Assembly: GCF_014211915.1 (NCBI RefSeq)
Contig: NZ_CP060040.1
Location: forward strand, 2,170,001 to 2,234,000
Origin: Burkholderia cenocepacia
Lineage (GTDB): Bacteria > Pseudomonadota > Gammaproteobacteria > Burkholderiales > Burkholderiaceae
Length of the DNA: 64,000 nt
Direction of reading: 5' to 3'
The notes below the pieces were generated by a model, which made no database searches, had not been told where the DNA came from, and saw only the letters and a program-made list of their open reading frames with translations. A program made the position numbers and the translations under genes. The stretch's first letter is position 1. Every line of letters begins with the position of its first letter. Positions 1-8,959 of this stretch are shown here, piece by piece.

Positions 1-104
1 ATCGCTCCGCGACATCCGGATTCCTATTACGATAAGGGCGATGCATCCCGCGGCGCGTAGCAGCGGCGCGCCGGCATGCAAGCCCCTCAACCGGAATGCT
101 CCCG

Positions 105-614
105 ATGACGATCACGATCCGCCTGCTTGACGCCGCCGACGCGGCGCAGTTCCAGACCGTCCGCCTGCGCGCGGTCGACACCGCGCCTACGTCCTTCCTG
201 CCGACGCTCGACGAGGAATCGCAGGTGCCGGTCGACGAATTCGCGAAGCGCCTCACGCCGACGCAGGCACAGGCCGTGTTCGGCGCGTTCGACGGCGACA
301 CGCTCGTCGGCATCGCCGGCGTGCGCCGCGACGCGCGCACGAAGATCGCACACAAGGCGACGATCTGGGGCGTGTACGTCGATGCCGCGTATCGCGGGCA
401 ACGCATCGCGCAGGCGCTGCTCGACAGCGCGACCGGGCATGCGGCGAACGCGTGGGGATGCAAGCAACTGATGCTGTGCGTGAACGACGTCAACCGTACC
501 GCGGAGCGGCTCTATGCATCGCAGGGGTTCGTGCGGTTCGGCACGGAGCCGCGCTCCCTGTTCGTCGATGGCCGCTTCTACGACGAGCACTACATGATCA
601 AGACGCTGGCGTAA
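105..614 (+). CDS. GNAT family N-acetyltransferase
   Basis: A single-domain GNAT protein of about 169 residues, expected to transfer an acetyl group from acetyl-CoA to an amine. The acetyl-CoA pyrophosphate loop is visible as WGVYVDAAYRGQRIAQALL (R-G-Q-R-I-A) near residues 85-105, and the C-terminal strand region NRTAERLYASQGFVRFG is the usual GNAT motif B. I chose the ATG at 105, which has GGAA eight bases upstream; an in-frame ATG at 96 would add three residues. It stands alone, and the next gene is convergent. The substrate cannot be told from sequence. Confidence 0.85.
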   Translation: MTITIRLLDAADAAQFQTVRLRAVDTAPTSFLPTLDEESQVPVDEFAKRLTPTQAQAVFGAFDGDTLVGIAGVRRDARTKIAHKATIWGVYVDAAYRGQRIAQALLDSATGHAANAWGCKQLMLCVNDVNRTAERLYASQGFVRFGTEPRSLFVDGRFYDEHYMIKTLA

Positions 615-686
615 CGCATGCGCATTCGCGCTCGCGTGCGGGCACCGGCCGGGCCGCACGCGGACGTCGTGCGTGTTACCTCATTC

Positions 687-2684
687 TCACCGCTTGTCGT
701 TGATCGTCGTGTTGACGACCTGCCCGGCGATCGTCACGTTCGTCAGCGTCATCGCACTCACGTTGAATGCATAGATCGGCCCCGGCGACGTGACCGTCGG
801 CACGCCTGACGCGACCGGCGTGCCGAAGTCGCAATTGCTGATCGTCACGCCGGAGATCGGCTGCACGGCCGGCGTCGGTGGCGTGCCGTTGTAGTCGAAC
901 GCGACCGGCCCCTGCGCGACGATCGCCTGGAAACACGACGCGGTCACGCCGTTCAGCGTCACGTTGCTCGCCTTCACGTCGGCGATCGTCACGTTCTGCA
1001 CGACCGGTGCGCGCGTGCGCACCGCATCGTTCGCCGGCTGGTAGTCGCAGTCGAACGTGACGATGCCGCCCTGCGCCGCGGACGGATTGCCGGCCGACGG
1101 CGTCACGACGCCGAGCGGCACGCTCGCGTTGACCGGGCTGCCCGCGAGCAGCGCGCTGCCGTAGCCGCCGCCCTTCAGCGTCACGCCGTTCGGCAGCGTG
1201 ACGCCCTTCACGTGGAAATCCTTCACGTATCCGCCGCGGTTCATGTTGGTCTTCACGCGAATCGCGATGTTCAGCGGATTGGTCTGCCAGTTCGCGTTCA
1301 GCATCGACAGGTTCGTCGCGTAGATCTGCTCGACGCCGCCGCCCATCTCGCTGCCGAGCGTGATGCCGCCGTGCCCGCTGTTCATCGTGCAGTTGCGGAT
1401 CAGGTGCCGCTTCGCGGGGCCGTATTCGATGTCGCGGTCCTTGCCCGACTTGATCGCGATGCAGTCGTCGCCGGTGTTGAACGTGCAGTCCTCGCACAGC
1501 ACGTCGGTGCACGCGTCCGGATCGAAGCCGTCGTTGTTCGGGCCGATGCTGTTGGTCGTCACGCCGCGGATCACGACGTTGCGGCTGGCGGTCGGATGGT
1601 GCTGCCAGAACGGCGTGTTCTGCGTCTGGTAGTTCGCCATCAGCACGTTCGTGCAGCCGATGAATTCGACCATGCACGGCCGCAGGTAGTGGCCGAGGCC
1701 GAAGATGCGCCGCTCGACCGGCACCCCGGCCTCGGACAGCGCGGGCAGGTAGTTCTGGTCCTGCTGCCACGGCGTGACGGGCGACGTCAGCAGCGCGTAG
1801 AGCGCGTCGGGAATCGCGGGCGCGACGATGCGCAGGTCGACGTTGTTCGGATTCGCGGAGTTCTGCGCCGGCACCGTCGCGCTCGCGCCGTACGCGCCCG
1901 ACGAGCCCTTGTAGGTCCACCAGCAGACGCTGTTCGCGCCGCTGCCCGAGAACGGCGTCATCGCCTGCCCGTTGAGCACCGACGTCGGGCCTTCGCCGGT
2001 CAGCGCGATGTTGGTCGCGTTGCGCGCATAGACGGGCGCGCCGTAGTTCAGGCAATCGTTCGCCTGCCAGCGGCTGTAGTACAGCCGGCCGTTCGCGCCG
2101 CAATCGACCGGGCCGTCCTTCGCGTAGTCGGCCGGGTTCGGGCTGAAGTAGATCGTGCAGTTCGCGCTCAAGTGGAACGTGACGTTGCTCTGCAGCACGA
2201 TCGGCCCCGCGCAATACCAGTTGCCGGGCGGCACGACGACGCGGCCACCGCCTTCGCGCCGGCATGCGTCGATCGCCGCGAGAAACGCCGGGCGCGAATC
2301 GAATGCGCCGGGCGCGGCGGTCAGTTCGGCACCGGGGCTGACGGGCGATTTCGCCGCCGGGTACGGCGACGTCTGCGCGACCGTCGCGCACGGGCGCGCG
2401 CCGTAGTGTGTCACGTCGAAGTCGCGTCTGCGCCGCGCGAGCCGCGACACGTGCGCGAGCGACGCGGCAATGCGCGCCGCCGCGCCGTGCTCGCCCCACA
2501 CGAGATCGACCGCCGACGCATTCGGCGTCGCGCCTGCCGCCAGCGCCCGGGGGGCCGCGAACGGACCGCCGAGCATCGCGCCGCCGGCGAGTGCGCCGGT
2601 CCAGCCGATGAAGGCGCGGCGCGAGACCCGTTTCGATGCAGGCGATCGGACGGACGAAGACGAACGGCGGCGATGGGCGGCCAT
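687..2684 (-). CDS. Glycoside hydrolase family 28 (polygalacturonase-like), Tat-exported
   Basis: A secreted enzyme of about 665 residues predicted to hydrolyse polygalacturonan or a related pectic polymer. The N-terminus has a Tat-type signal (SRRAFIGWTGALAGG followed by an Ala-rich stretch), so it should be exported folded. The right-handed beta-helix core carries the GH28 signatures in order: NNDGFD (the NTD motif), GDDCIAIKSG (the DD pair), SGHGGITLGSE (the HG motif) and IRVKTN (the R-x-K motif), so the catalytic aspartates are present. At 665 residues it is longer than classical polygalacturonases; the extra length is N- and C-terminal beta-helix sequence. The start at ATG 2684 follows AAGGAG with a 5-base spacer; the GTG at 2690 overlaps that ribosome site. 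Exo/endo mode and exact substrate are unknown. Confidence 0.88.
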   Translation of the reverse strand: MAAHRRRSSSSVRSPASKRVSRRAFIGWTGALAGGAMLGGPFAAPRALAAGATPNASAVDLVWGEHGAAARIAASLAHVSRLARRRRDFDVTHYGARPCATVAQTSPYPAAKSPVSPGAELTAAPGAFDSRPAFLAAIDACRREGGGRVVVPPGNWYCAGPIVLQSNVTFHLSANCTIYFSPNPADYAKDGPVDCGANGRLYYSRWQANDCLNYGAPVYARNATNIALTGEGPTSVLNGQAMTPFSGSGANSVCWWTYKGSSGAYGASATVPAQNSANPNNVDLRIVAPAIPDALYALLTSPVTPWQQDQNYLPALSEAGVPVERRIFGLGHYLRPCMVEFIGCTNVLMANYQTQNTPFWQHHPTASRNVVIRGVTTNSIGPNNDGFDPDACTDVLCEDCTFNTGDDCIAIKSGKDRDIEYGPAKRHLIRNCTMNSGHGGITLGSEMGGGVEQIYATNLSMLNANWQTNPLNIAIRVKTNMNRGGYVKDFHVKGVTLPNGVTLKGGGYGSALLAGSPVNASVPLGVVTPSAGNPSAAQGGIVTFDCDYQPANDAVRTRAPVVQNVTIADVKASNVTLNGVTASCFQAIVAQGPVAFDYNGTPPTPAVQPISGVTISNCDFGTPVASGVPTVTSPGPIYAFNVSAMTLTNVTIAGQVVNTTINDKR

Positions 2685-2832
2685 GGGCACTCCTTCAGGA
2701 CTGGGGTATCGATGCGCCGAACGGCGGATCTCTATTTATACGTCGTCGTACTACATCGAGCAGTCTAGACGCGATCGAGCTGCGACACGTATCTGTCGTT
2801 TACCCGGTTTTTACTGCATTCATCTGCGGTAT

Positions 2833-2844
2833 GTGTGCGCACAC
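2833..2844. promoter_or_regulatory. Perfect 12-bp palindrome upstream of GH28 gene
   Basis: GTGTGCGCACAC is a perfect palindrome in the intergenic region between the GH28 start (2684) and the pilin-like gene. A second inverted repeat, ATACG-TTAT-CGTAT, lies at 2871-2884. Either could bind a transcription factor controlling the pectinase gene. No regulator gene is adjacent, so the role is inference only. Confidence 0.3.
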
Positions 2845-2907
2845 TCACATTGAAGAATGAACTCCATGAGATACGTTATCGTATGTTTATGCGCAAAAAC
2901 TTCCATC

Positions 2908-2938
2908 GAAAAACCCCGGCCGACGATGTCTGCCGGGG
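2908..2938 (-). terminator. Rho-independent terminator of the pilin-like gene
   Basis: On the minus strand CCCCGGC (2938-2932) pairs with GCCGGGG (2920-2914) around an 11-base loop and is followed by GTTTTTCG. It begins about nine bases after the stop codon at 2947. Confidence 0.7.
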
Positions 2939-2946
2939 CGATTTCC

Positions 2947-3522
2947 CTACTCGCCAGCAGCCGCGACCGCTCCCGTCGTCGGCTCGCGCCCCGCCGAAGC
3001 TGCCGGCTCGAACACCAGCACCAGGTCGCCGCGATAGTGCCCGTTGATCGGTGCCGTCCCGCCGACAGCCGGCGCTTGCGCGCTGACCTTCACGTTGCGG
3101 GTTTCGTCATAGCCGTCGAATCCGTCGCGCCCCGGTTTCACCAGCATAAGCGTGCGGCCAACGCCGGGCGCGATTTCCGCGTCTTCGGCCTTGCCCGTCA
3201 GCACCACCTTCGTATTGGCAAGATCGTCGCGACCGTTCGACAGGCGCAGCGGCTGCAGCAGCGTGACGTTGATATCGGGATTCGTCGTGCGCACACGGAT
3301 CGGCAGCGTCGTCGCGAACGTCGGTTGCCTGCCGTCGGTCGCGCTCAGATCGACCACGCCGTATGCGGTGTTGTCCGGCTGTGAAGCGAACAGGCTGTCG
3401 CCGATGTGCGCGGTCAGCGTGATTTTCTTGACGACCGCTTGCGGCGACGTCGGGCCCGCATGGGCGATGCCGGTCAAGGCGCCACATGCGACGAGTGCGG
3501 TGAGAGAAGTTCGGATTTTCAT
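2947..3522 (-). CDS. CS1-type fimbrial major-subunit-like secreted protein
   Basis: A 191-residue protein with a Sec signal peptide (MKIRTSLTALVACGALTGIAHA, cleavage after AHA). The mature part begins with a K-K-ITLTAHI strand and contains blocks resembling CS1/CblA-type pilins: an early beta strand, a middle IRVRTTNPDINVTL segment and a late VGRTLMLVK region. Such pilins are secreted through an alternative chaperone-usher system. No chaperone, usher or tip adhesin lies in this window, so it is an orphan. An unusual Ala/Thr/Glu-rich tail (FEPAASAGREPTTGAVAAAGE region) follows the last predicted strand. I chose the ATG at 3522 because it gives a clean signal peptide; the frame stays open upstream to 3822. 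The family call is by resemblance only. Confidence 0.6.
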   Translation of the reverse strand: MKIRTSLTALVACGALTGIAHAGPTSPQAVVKKITLTAHIGDSLFASQPDNTAYGVVDLSATDGRQPTFATTLPIRVRTTNPDINVTLLQPLRLSNGRDDLANTKVVLTGKAEDAEIAPGVGRTLMLVKPGRDGFDGYDETRNVKVSAQAPAVGGTAPINGHYRGDLVLVFEPAASAGREPTTGAVAAAGE

Positions 3523-4008
3523 TGTGTAGTCCCGCATTCCGGAGGGTTGGGATTCGGGCGTCCGCGCCTTCCTTTGCCGGAAAATTCGGAATCCACTTAT
3601 CCCGAAATTAACCGGCGCGATCTCCGTGGCATTCGATGCGCCCAGCCGCGACGCGCGCGATCGAGTCGGCTGAACTCGATCGAAAACACGTAACAGATTC
3701 GCGCAACAGCCAATACTGGCCTCGTTGTGCGAATCCTCCGCGCCACGGCATGCAACAACGATAGATCGCGGGAAGTCCGTTAAAAATCCATGGAAACCTT
3801 CACGGGTTTTTACGGTTTTCATTCACCAGTGCCATCTTGAAATCAAATAGAACGCACTCGCGAATTGCCGCCGCCGACCGCCTCGGTCATTCCGCCTCTG
3901 TTCAGCTCCCCGCTGCCCGCGCTATCGTTTCCCCCAATCCCACAGATTGCCTACCCGCCCGGCACGCTGCTCGTGATCGATGAGACGCACACGATCAGCG
4001 CCCGCCCC
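3523..4008. other. Intergenic region, no gene seen
   Basis: About 490 bases separate the pilin-like gene from the M20D hydrolase stop at 4009. The stretch from roughly 3580 to 3870 is less GC-rich than its surroundings and presumably holds the promoter of the pilin-like gene. No convincing gene, RNA or terminator was found. Confidence 0.5.
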
Positions 4009-5193
4009 CTAAACCGCCTTCAATGCGCGCCGCGCCACTTCCGCGAAATACCGCGCGCCGATCGGCAAGATCTCGTCGTTGAAATCGTACGTCGCGTTGT
4101 GCAGCGGCACGCCGCCTTGCACGGCCGCTTCGCCGTTGCCGATGAACACGAAATTGCCCGGCACCGCCTGCAGGAACGCGCCGAAATCCTCCGAGATCAT
4201 CGTCGGCTGCACGTCGGCGCTCACCGCGTCGGCGCCCACGATATGCGCGGCGGCATGCACGGCCGTGTCGACCCATTCCGGCGAATTCACCGTCGGCGCG
4301 AACTCGTGCGTGTAGTCGAACGTGCAGGTCGCGCCGTGCGTGCGGCAGATTCCTTCGCTGATCTCGCGCATCCGCGCCTCCAGCAGCGCCTGCACGTCGC
4401 GCGAATAGCTGCGCGTGTCGCCCTTGATCGTCACCGTCGACGGCAGCACGTTGCGCAGCCCGTCGGTGATGAATTCCGTGCACGACACCACCGCCTGCTG
4501 GCCCGGATCGAGATTGCGCGACACGATCGTCTGCAGCGCGAGCACGATCTGCGCGCCGATCACGATCGGATCGATGCCCATGTGCGGACGCGCCGCATGC
4601 GTGCCGCGCCCGTCGATCCGGATCACGAAGTTGTCCTCGCTCGCCATGATGCCGCCCGCACGTGTCGCGAACGTGCCCGCGCGCATGCCCGGCATGTTGT
4701 GCGCGCCGAAGATCGCATCGACCGGAAAGCGCTCGAACAGCCCGTCGGCCATCATCGCCTTCGCGCCGCGGCCGTGCTCTTCCGCCGGCTGGAAAATGAA
4801 GCGCACCGTGCCGTCGAAATCCTTGCGTTCGGCCAGCAACTGCGCGGCGCCGAGCACCATCGACATGTGGCCGTCGTGCCCGCACGCATGCATCTTGCCC
4901 GGCGTGCGCGACACGTGTTCGCGGCCCGGCGCGTGCTCGGCGATGTTCAGCGCATCCATGTCCGCGCGAATGCCGATCGCGCGCTGGCCGGTGCCGGCCG
5001 TCAGGTTCGCGACGAGCCCCGTGCCGCCGATGCCGCGATGCACGTCGAGCCCGAGCGTCGTGAGAATCCGCGCGACGTAGTCGGACGTATTCACTTCTTC
5101 GAAACCCGTCTCCGGATACTGGTGCAGATGGCGACGCCAGGTCTTCAGTTGGCCCTGCAGCGTGCTTTCTGCCGTTGCGTCGATTGCGTCCAT
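4009..5193 (-). CDS. M20D family amidohydrolase (hippurate hydrolase-like)
   Basis: A 394-residue cytoplasmic metal-dependent amidohydrolase that removes acyl groups from N-acyl amino acids. Family blocks are present: RHLHQYPETGFEE at the N-terminus, GIRADMDALNIAE, the metal site HACGHDGHMSM, and FQPAEEHGRGAKAM with the catalytic glutamate pair. Length is typical for M20D. The start is taken at ATG 5193, preceded by GAGG with an 8-base spacer; earlier GTG codons at about 5217 and 5229 are possible. It follows the diaminopropionate ammonia-lyase by 41 bases on the same strand, so the two are probably co-transcribed and the amidohydrolase may release free 2,3-diaminopropionate or a similar amino acid. 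That substrate link is inference. Confidence 0.87.
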   Translation of the reverse strand: MDAIDATAESTLQGQLKTWRRHLHQYPETGFEEVNTSDYVARILTTLGLDVHRGIGGTGLVANLTAGTGQRAIGIRADMDALNIAEHAPGREHVSRTPGKMHACGHDGHMSMVLGAAQLLAERKDFDGTVRFIFQPAEEHGRGAKAMMADGLFERFPVDAIFGAHNMPGMRAGTFATRAGGIMASEDNFVIRIDGRGTHAARPHMGIDPIVIGAQIVLALQTIVSRNLDPGQQAVVSCTEFITDGLRNVLPSTVTIKGDTRSYSRDVQALLEARMREISEGICRTHGATCTFDYTHEFAPTVNSPEWVDTAVHAAAHIVGADAVSADVQPTMISEDFGAFLQAVPGNFVFIGNGEAAVQGGVPLHNATYDFNDEILPIGARYFAEVARRALKAV

Positions 5194-5234
5194 TGCGTTT
5201 GCCTCGTCGGTCGTCACGTCGGTCGTCACGTCGT

Positions 5235-6467
5235 TCAGGCCGCCACCACCGCGCGGCTCAGCCAGTCGCGCTGCCGCGCGAGCACCGCGTCGGCCGTCTC
5301 GCCGACGCAATCCCGGTACACGGACGGCGCGGTCGCCCCTTCCGTGTTGATCGCGAGCACGCGCGCGTTCGCGTCGAGCCCGACCTGCCGCGCGCGCGCC
5401 GGGTCGCGCATCAGCACGTCGAGCCCCGCCACGCCGGCCGCGCCCGATTCGCCGGCGACGAACGGCACGTCGCGTTCGCTGCCGGCCGCGAGGCCGCGCA
5501 TCGTCTGCACCGCGTCTTCATCGTCGATCAGCATGAAATGGTCGATGCACATCTCGAGGAAATCCCACGCGAGCGGCGACGCCTCGCCGCACGCGAGCCC
5601 GGCCATCACCGAATCGACGCTGCCGCTCGCCTTCGTCGCACGGCCCGCCAGCGCGCTCTGGTACAGGCAATCGGCCTGGCGCGGCTCGACGACGATGAAG
5701 CGCGGCCGCTGCACGCCGTCGCGCTCCCACAGGTAACTCGCGACGCCTGCGGCGAGGCCGCCCACGCCGCCCTGCAGGAACACGTGCGTGAACGGCCGCC
5801 CGTCGTCCTCCGCGGCCTGCGCGACCGCTTCGGCGGCGATCACGCCGTAGCCCTGCATCACGTCGCGCGGGATCGCTTCGTAGCCGTCGTACGACGTATC
5901 CGACACGACGTACCAGCCGTTCGCCTGCGCGAGCTGCGCCGCGCAGACGACCGATTCGTCATAGTTCCCGGCAATGCGCACGATCCGCGCGCCGTACGCG
6001 GAGATCGCGCGTTCGCGCTCCGCGTCGACGTTCGCGTGCAGCACGATCACGCAGCCGCAGCCGATCGCGCGCGCGGCGGCGGCCAGCGCGCGGCCGTGAT
6101 TGCCGTCGGTCGCGCTGATCACCGTCAGGTCGGCCAGCGCCGATGCATAGCGACCGGTGACGAGCCCTTGCGGATCGAGTGCCTGCGCGCGCCGCAGCCG
6201 CTTCACGAGCCGCACCAGCGCGATCGGCGCGCCGAGCGCCTTGAAGCTGCCGAGCGGCGAGCGGCACGACTCGTCCTTCACGCTGACGCTCGCGACACCG
6301 AGTCGCGCGGCGAGATCGGGCAGCGCACGCAGCGGCGTGCGCGCGTGGCCGACGAGCGGCCAGTGCGCGAGCCATGCGCCGCTTTCGTCCGCCGACGCGA
6401 TGTTCATCACGCGGCGCAGCGCGTTCGGGTAGGCGGTGCGCGATGCACGCGGGTTGGCGATCAGCAT
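5235..6467 (-). CDS. dpaL: Diaminopropionate ammonia-lyase (PLP-dependent)
   Basis: A 410-residue fold-type II PLP enzyme expected to convert 2,3-diaminopropionate to pyruvate and ammonia. The PLP lysine lies in SPLGSFKALGAP (about residue 75), with ATDGNHGRALA as the phosphate/substrate loop. Segments TSYDGYEAIPRDVMQGYG, QGGVGGLAAGV, VEPRQADCLYQS, MAGLACGEASPLAW and GESGAAGV align with E. coli YgeX/DpaL from memory. It is the first gene of a two-gene unit with the downstream M20D hydrolase and is divergent from an Lrp-type regulator at 6658, the usual arrangement for amino-acid catabolism. Threonine-dehydratase-like activity is a less likely alternative. Confidence 0.88.
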   Translation of the reverse strand: MLIANPRASRTAYPNALRRVMNIASADESGAWLAHWPLVGHARTPLRALPDLAARLGVASVSVKDESCRSPLGSFKALGAPIALVRLVKRLRRAQALDPQGLVTGRYASALADLTVISATDGNHGRALAAAARAIGCGCVIVLHANVDAERERAISAYGARIVRIAGNYDESVVCAAQLAQANGWYVVSDTSYDGYEAIPRDVMQGYGVIAAEAVAQAAEDDGRPFTHVFLQGGVGGLAAGVASYLWERDGVQRPRFIVVEPRQADCLYQSALAGRATKASGSVDSVMAGLACGEASPLAWDFLEMCIDHFMLIDDEDAVQTMRGLAAGSERDVPFVAGESGAAGVAGLDVLMRDPARARQVGLDANARVLAINTEGATAPSVYRDCVGETADAVLARQRDWLSRAVVAA

Positions 6468-6657
6468 GGCGAAAAGGCTCCGGAGCGGGACCGCGCAGGC
6501 GGGCGGTCGGGTGAGACAGATGGGTCGGGGCAGGCAGGCGCGTATTGCGCTCGCCGTCGGTTGGAAAAATAATATTGCGCATGCTGGTGAATGAAATCGC
6601 CAAATCGACCGCTTCGACGCAAAAATTTCTCATTCTTTCGAGGTTTCACGCGCCATC

Positions 6658-7134
6658 ATGACGACCCCTCTCGATGCGTTCGATCGCAAGCTGTTGATGG
6701 AAGTCCAGCGCGACGCGCAGACGCCGCAAGCCGAGCTCGGCGCGCGCGTCAACCTGTCGACCGCCGCGGTGAACCGGCGGCTGCGGCGCCTCGCGGAAGA
6801 TGGCGTGATCGAGCGCTACACGGCCGTCGTCGCGCCGGACAAGGTCGATCATCCGCTGACGATCGTCGTGAACGTCGAGGTCGAAAGCGAGCAGATCGAC
6901 CAGCTCGACGCGATGAAGCGCGCGTTCGAGCGCTGCCCGCAGATCCAGCAGTGCTACTACGTGACGGGGGAATGGGATTTCGTGCTGATCCTCGCGGTGC
7001 GCAACATGGATCAGTACAACGCGCTCACGCGCGAGCTGTTCTTCGCGAACAACAACGTGAAGCGGTTCAAGACGCTGGTGAGCATGAGCCGCGTGAAGGT
7101 CGGGCTCGACGTGCCGGTCGATGCCGGCGAGTGA
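6658..7134 (+). CDS. Lrp/AsnC family transcriptional regulator
   Basis: A 158-residue regulator with an N-terminal helix-turn-helix (residues about 1-60; LDAFDRKLLMEVQRDAQT, then TAAVNRRLRRL as recognition helix) and a C-terminal RAM ligand-binding domain (YYVTGEWDFVLILAV region). It is transcribed away from the dpaL/M20D pair across a 190-base AT-richer region, so it most likely senses the amino acid degraded by that pair and controls it. The ligand is unknown. Confidence 0.9.
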   Translation: MTTPLDAFDRKLLMEVQRDAQTPQAELGARVNLSTAAVNRRLRRLAEDGVIERYTAVVAPDKVDHPLTIVVNVEVESEQIDQLDAMKRAFERCPQIQQCYYVTGEWDFVLILAVRNMDQYNALTRELFFANNNVKRFKTLVSMSRVKVGLDVPVDAGE

Positions 7135-7151
7135 ATGAATGAGGCCATGAA

Positions 7152-7183
7152 GCGGCCGGCACGTCGTTACACGCGCCGGCCGC
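7152..7183. terminator. GC-rich hairpin between convergent genes
   Basis: GCGGCCGGC (7152-7160) is a perfect 9-bp complement of GCCGGCCGC (7175-7183). It sits between the ends of the Lrp gene and the tannase-family gene. There is no T-run on either strand, so termination is likely but not certain. Confidence 0.45.
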
Positions 7184-7201
7184 CTCCCATCGACGGCTAC
7201 G

Positions 7202-8926
7202 TCAACGACAACTGAAGCTCGCCGCCGAGTTCAGGTCGCCCGAACCGTTGTAGCGCGCGACCTGCGGATACGGGCACAACGGACGCGTACGGCCCGCGCC
7301 CCACGACGTCGGCACGTCCGCGTTCGGCACCGCGTTCGTCGTGTCGCGTGCGGTCGCCACGACCGCCGCGGGCGCCTGCCCCTGTTCGACCCACGCGACG
7401 AGCGGCGTCAGCATGTCGAACTGGTCGGCGGCCGGCCCGCCCGAGCAGTGGTTCATCCCCGGCACCGGATAGAAGCGAGCAAAGCTCGACGCATCGCCGC
7501 CGTTCGCCTGCGCGACCTGCGCATACCAGTCGCGCGTGTCGTTGAACGAGAACACCGGGTCGCCGGTGCCGTGATAGACGAGCAGCTTCGCGCCGCGCGA
7601 CTTCAGCGCGGCGAGGTTCGTCTCGTCGGGCGGCGTCATGAACAACCACGACGATTGCGTGTAAGTGCCGTTCGTCGCGAAGATCGCCGGCGCGTCGTTG
7701 TCCATGTCGAAACCGAGCGCGAAACCGGGCAGGTTCGCGAGCGCCGCGGCGGTTTTCGGCGGCGTCATGAACGTGAACGCCATCGCGGCCGGGTCGAGCG
7801 TGACGGAATTCGACTGCTTCCACCCGGCCCAGCCTGGGCCCGAGATGCCCGGATCGTACGGAAAGCTCGCGTAGAGCGCCGTGCCCGCGCTGTTGCGCGC
7901 ACCGGCGAACACGTTCTCCAGCGCGGTTTTCTGCGCAGGCGTCAGGCACGACCCGGTGCGCGTGCCGTTCGCGCAGGTCGGGATGTCCGTGTCGACGCTG
8001 AAATGCGTCTGGCACGCGGCGACGTCCTGCACCATCCCGTCGGCCGCGCCGTCGAGCGCATCGCATTTCTCGAGAATCTTCGCGCCGACGAACTGGCGCT
8101 CCGCATCGTTGAAACCACTGCGGATATCCGGCAGCCCGTTGGTGCCGGTGGCCGACGCGATCTTCGCGAACTGCTGGGCGCCATACATCTCGCCGATCGC
8201 CGCCTTCGGCAGATGGAAGCCCGGATCGCCCGCGATGATGCCGTCGTAGTCGGCCGGGTTGCGCACCGCCGTGACCATCGCGTGACGGCCGCCGTTCGAG
8301 CAGCCGCCGAAATAGCTGCGATCGGGCGCCTTGCCGTACGCGAGCCGGATCACCTGCTTCGCCATCGGCGTCAGCGCGTCGACGGCGCCGTAGCCGTAAT
8401 CGATCCGCGCCTGCGGATCGAGACCGAACAGCGGATTCTGCGCGGCGCTGTGCCCGGAATCCGAGCTGATCACCGCGAAGCCCTGGTTCAGCGCGTTGGT
8501 CAGCGGCCCGCCGCCGCCGATCTCGCCGGTCGCGGTCACGACGTTGCCGTCGAGCCCGCCGTTGGCCTGGTAGAAGAAGCGGCCGTTCCACGCTTTCGGC
8601 AAGCGCATCTCGAAGCCGATCGCATAGGTGTTGCCGTCCACCGCGCTCACGCGCTGGTTCATCTTGCCGGCGATCACGCAGTGCTCGGCGACCGGCTTGC
8701 CGGCCACCGTCAGCGTGCCGGCCGCGGCGGTCGTCACCGACGTGAACGACGTGTTCGCATAAGCGAGCTTCGCGGCGAGCGCGTCGCAGGTCTGCGCCAT
8801 CGTGGCCGGCGTCGCGGCGCTCAGGTGCGTGGGCGGGGCGCTGATCGAATCGTCGCCGCCGCAACCGGCGAGCAGGGCAGCGGCGGACAACGGCGCGATA
8901 CAGAGGAATGCAGATTTCCTGTTCAA
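7202..8926 (-). CDS. Tannase/feruloyl esterase family lipoprotein
   Basis: A secreted esterase of about 574 residues. The N-terminus is a lipoprotein signal with lipobox LLAGC followed by GGDDS. The alpha/beta-hydrolase nucleophile is Ser ~210 in FGGCSNGGRHAM, the G-C-S-x-G-G motif of the tannase/feruloyl-esterase family; the expected acid and histidine lie in the C-terminal third (YHGTGDPVFS and GMNHCSGGP). Family members cleave ester-linked phenolic acids such as ferulate. Its place at the end of the ferulate catabolic cluster fits release of free hydroxycinnamates outside the cytoplasm. I took TTG 8926 as start because GGGAG lies 5 bases upstream and the product begins MNRKSAF; an in-frame GTG at 8950 lacks a good ribosome site. 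Confidence 0.85.
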   Translation of the reverse strand: MNRKSAFLCIAPLSAAALLAGCGGDDSISAPPTHLSAATPATMAQTCDALAAKLAYANTSFTSVTTAAAGTLTVAGKPVAEHCVIAGKMNQRVSAVDGNTYAIGFEMRLPKAWNGRFFYQANGGLDGNVVTATGEIGGGGPLTNALNQGFAVISSDSGHSAAQNPLFGLDPQARIDYGYGAVDALTPMAKQVIRLAYGKAPDRSYFGGCSNGGRHAMVTAVRNPADYDGIIAGDPGFHLPKAAIGEMYGAQQFAKIASATGTNGLPDIRSGFNDAERQFVGAKILEKCDALDGAADGMVQDVAACQTHFSVDTDIPTCANGTRTGSCLTPAQKTALENVFAGARNSAGTALYASFPYDPGISGPGWAGWKQSNSVTLDPAAMAFTFMTPPKTAAALANLPGFALGFDMDNDAPAIFATNGTYTQSSWLFMTPPDETNLAALKSRGAKLLVYHGTGDPVFSFNDTRDWYAQVAQANGGDASSFARFYPVPGMNHCSGGPAADQFDMLTPLVAWVEQGQAPAAVVATARDTTNAVPNADVPTSWGAGRTRPLCPYPQVARYNGSGDLNSAASFSCR

Positions 8927-8959
8927 GATAACTCCCGTTGGGTTCGTCACGCCGGTGAA

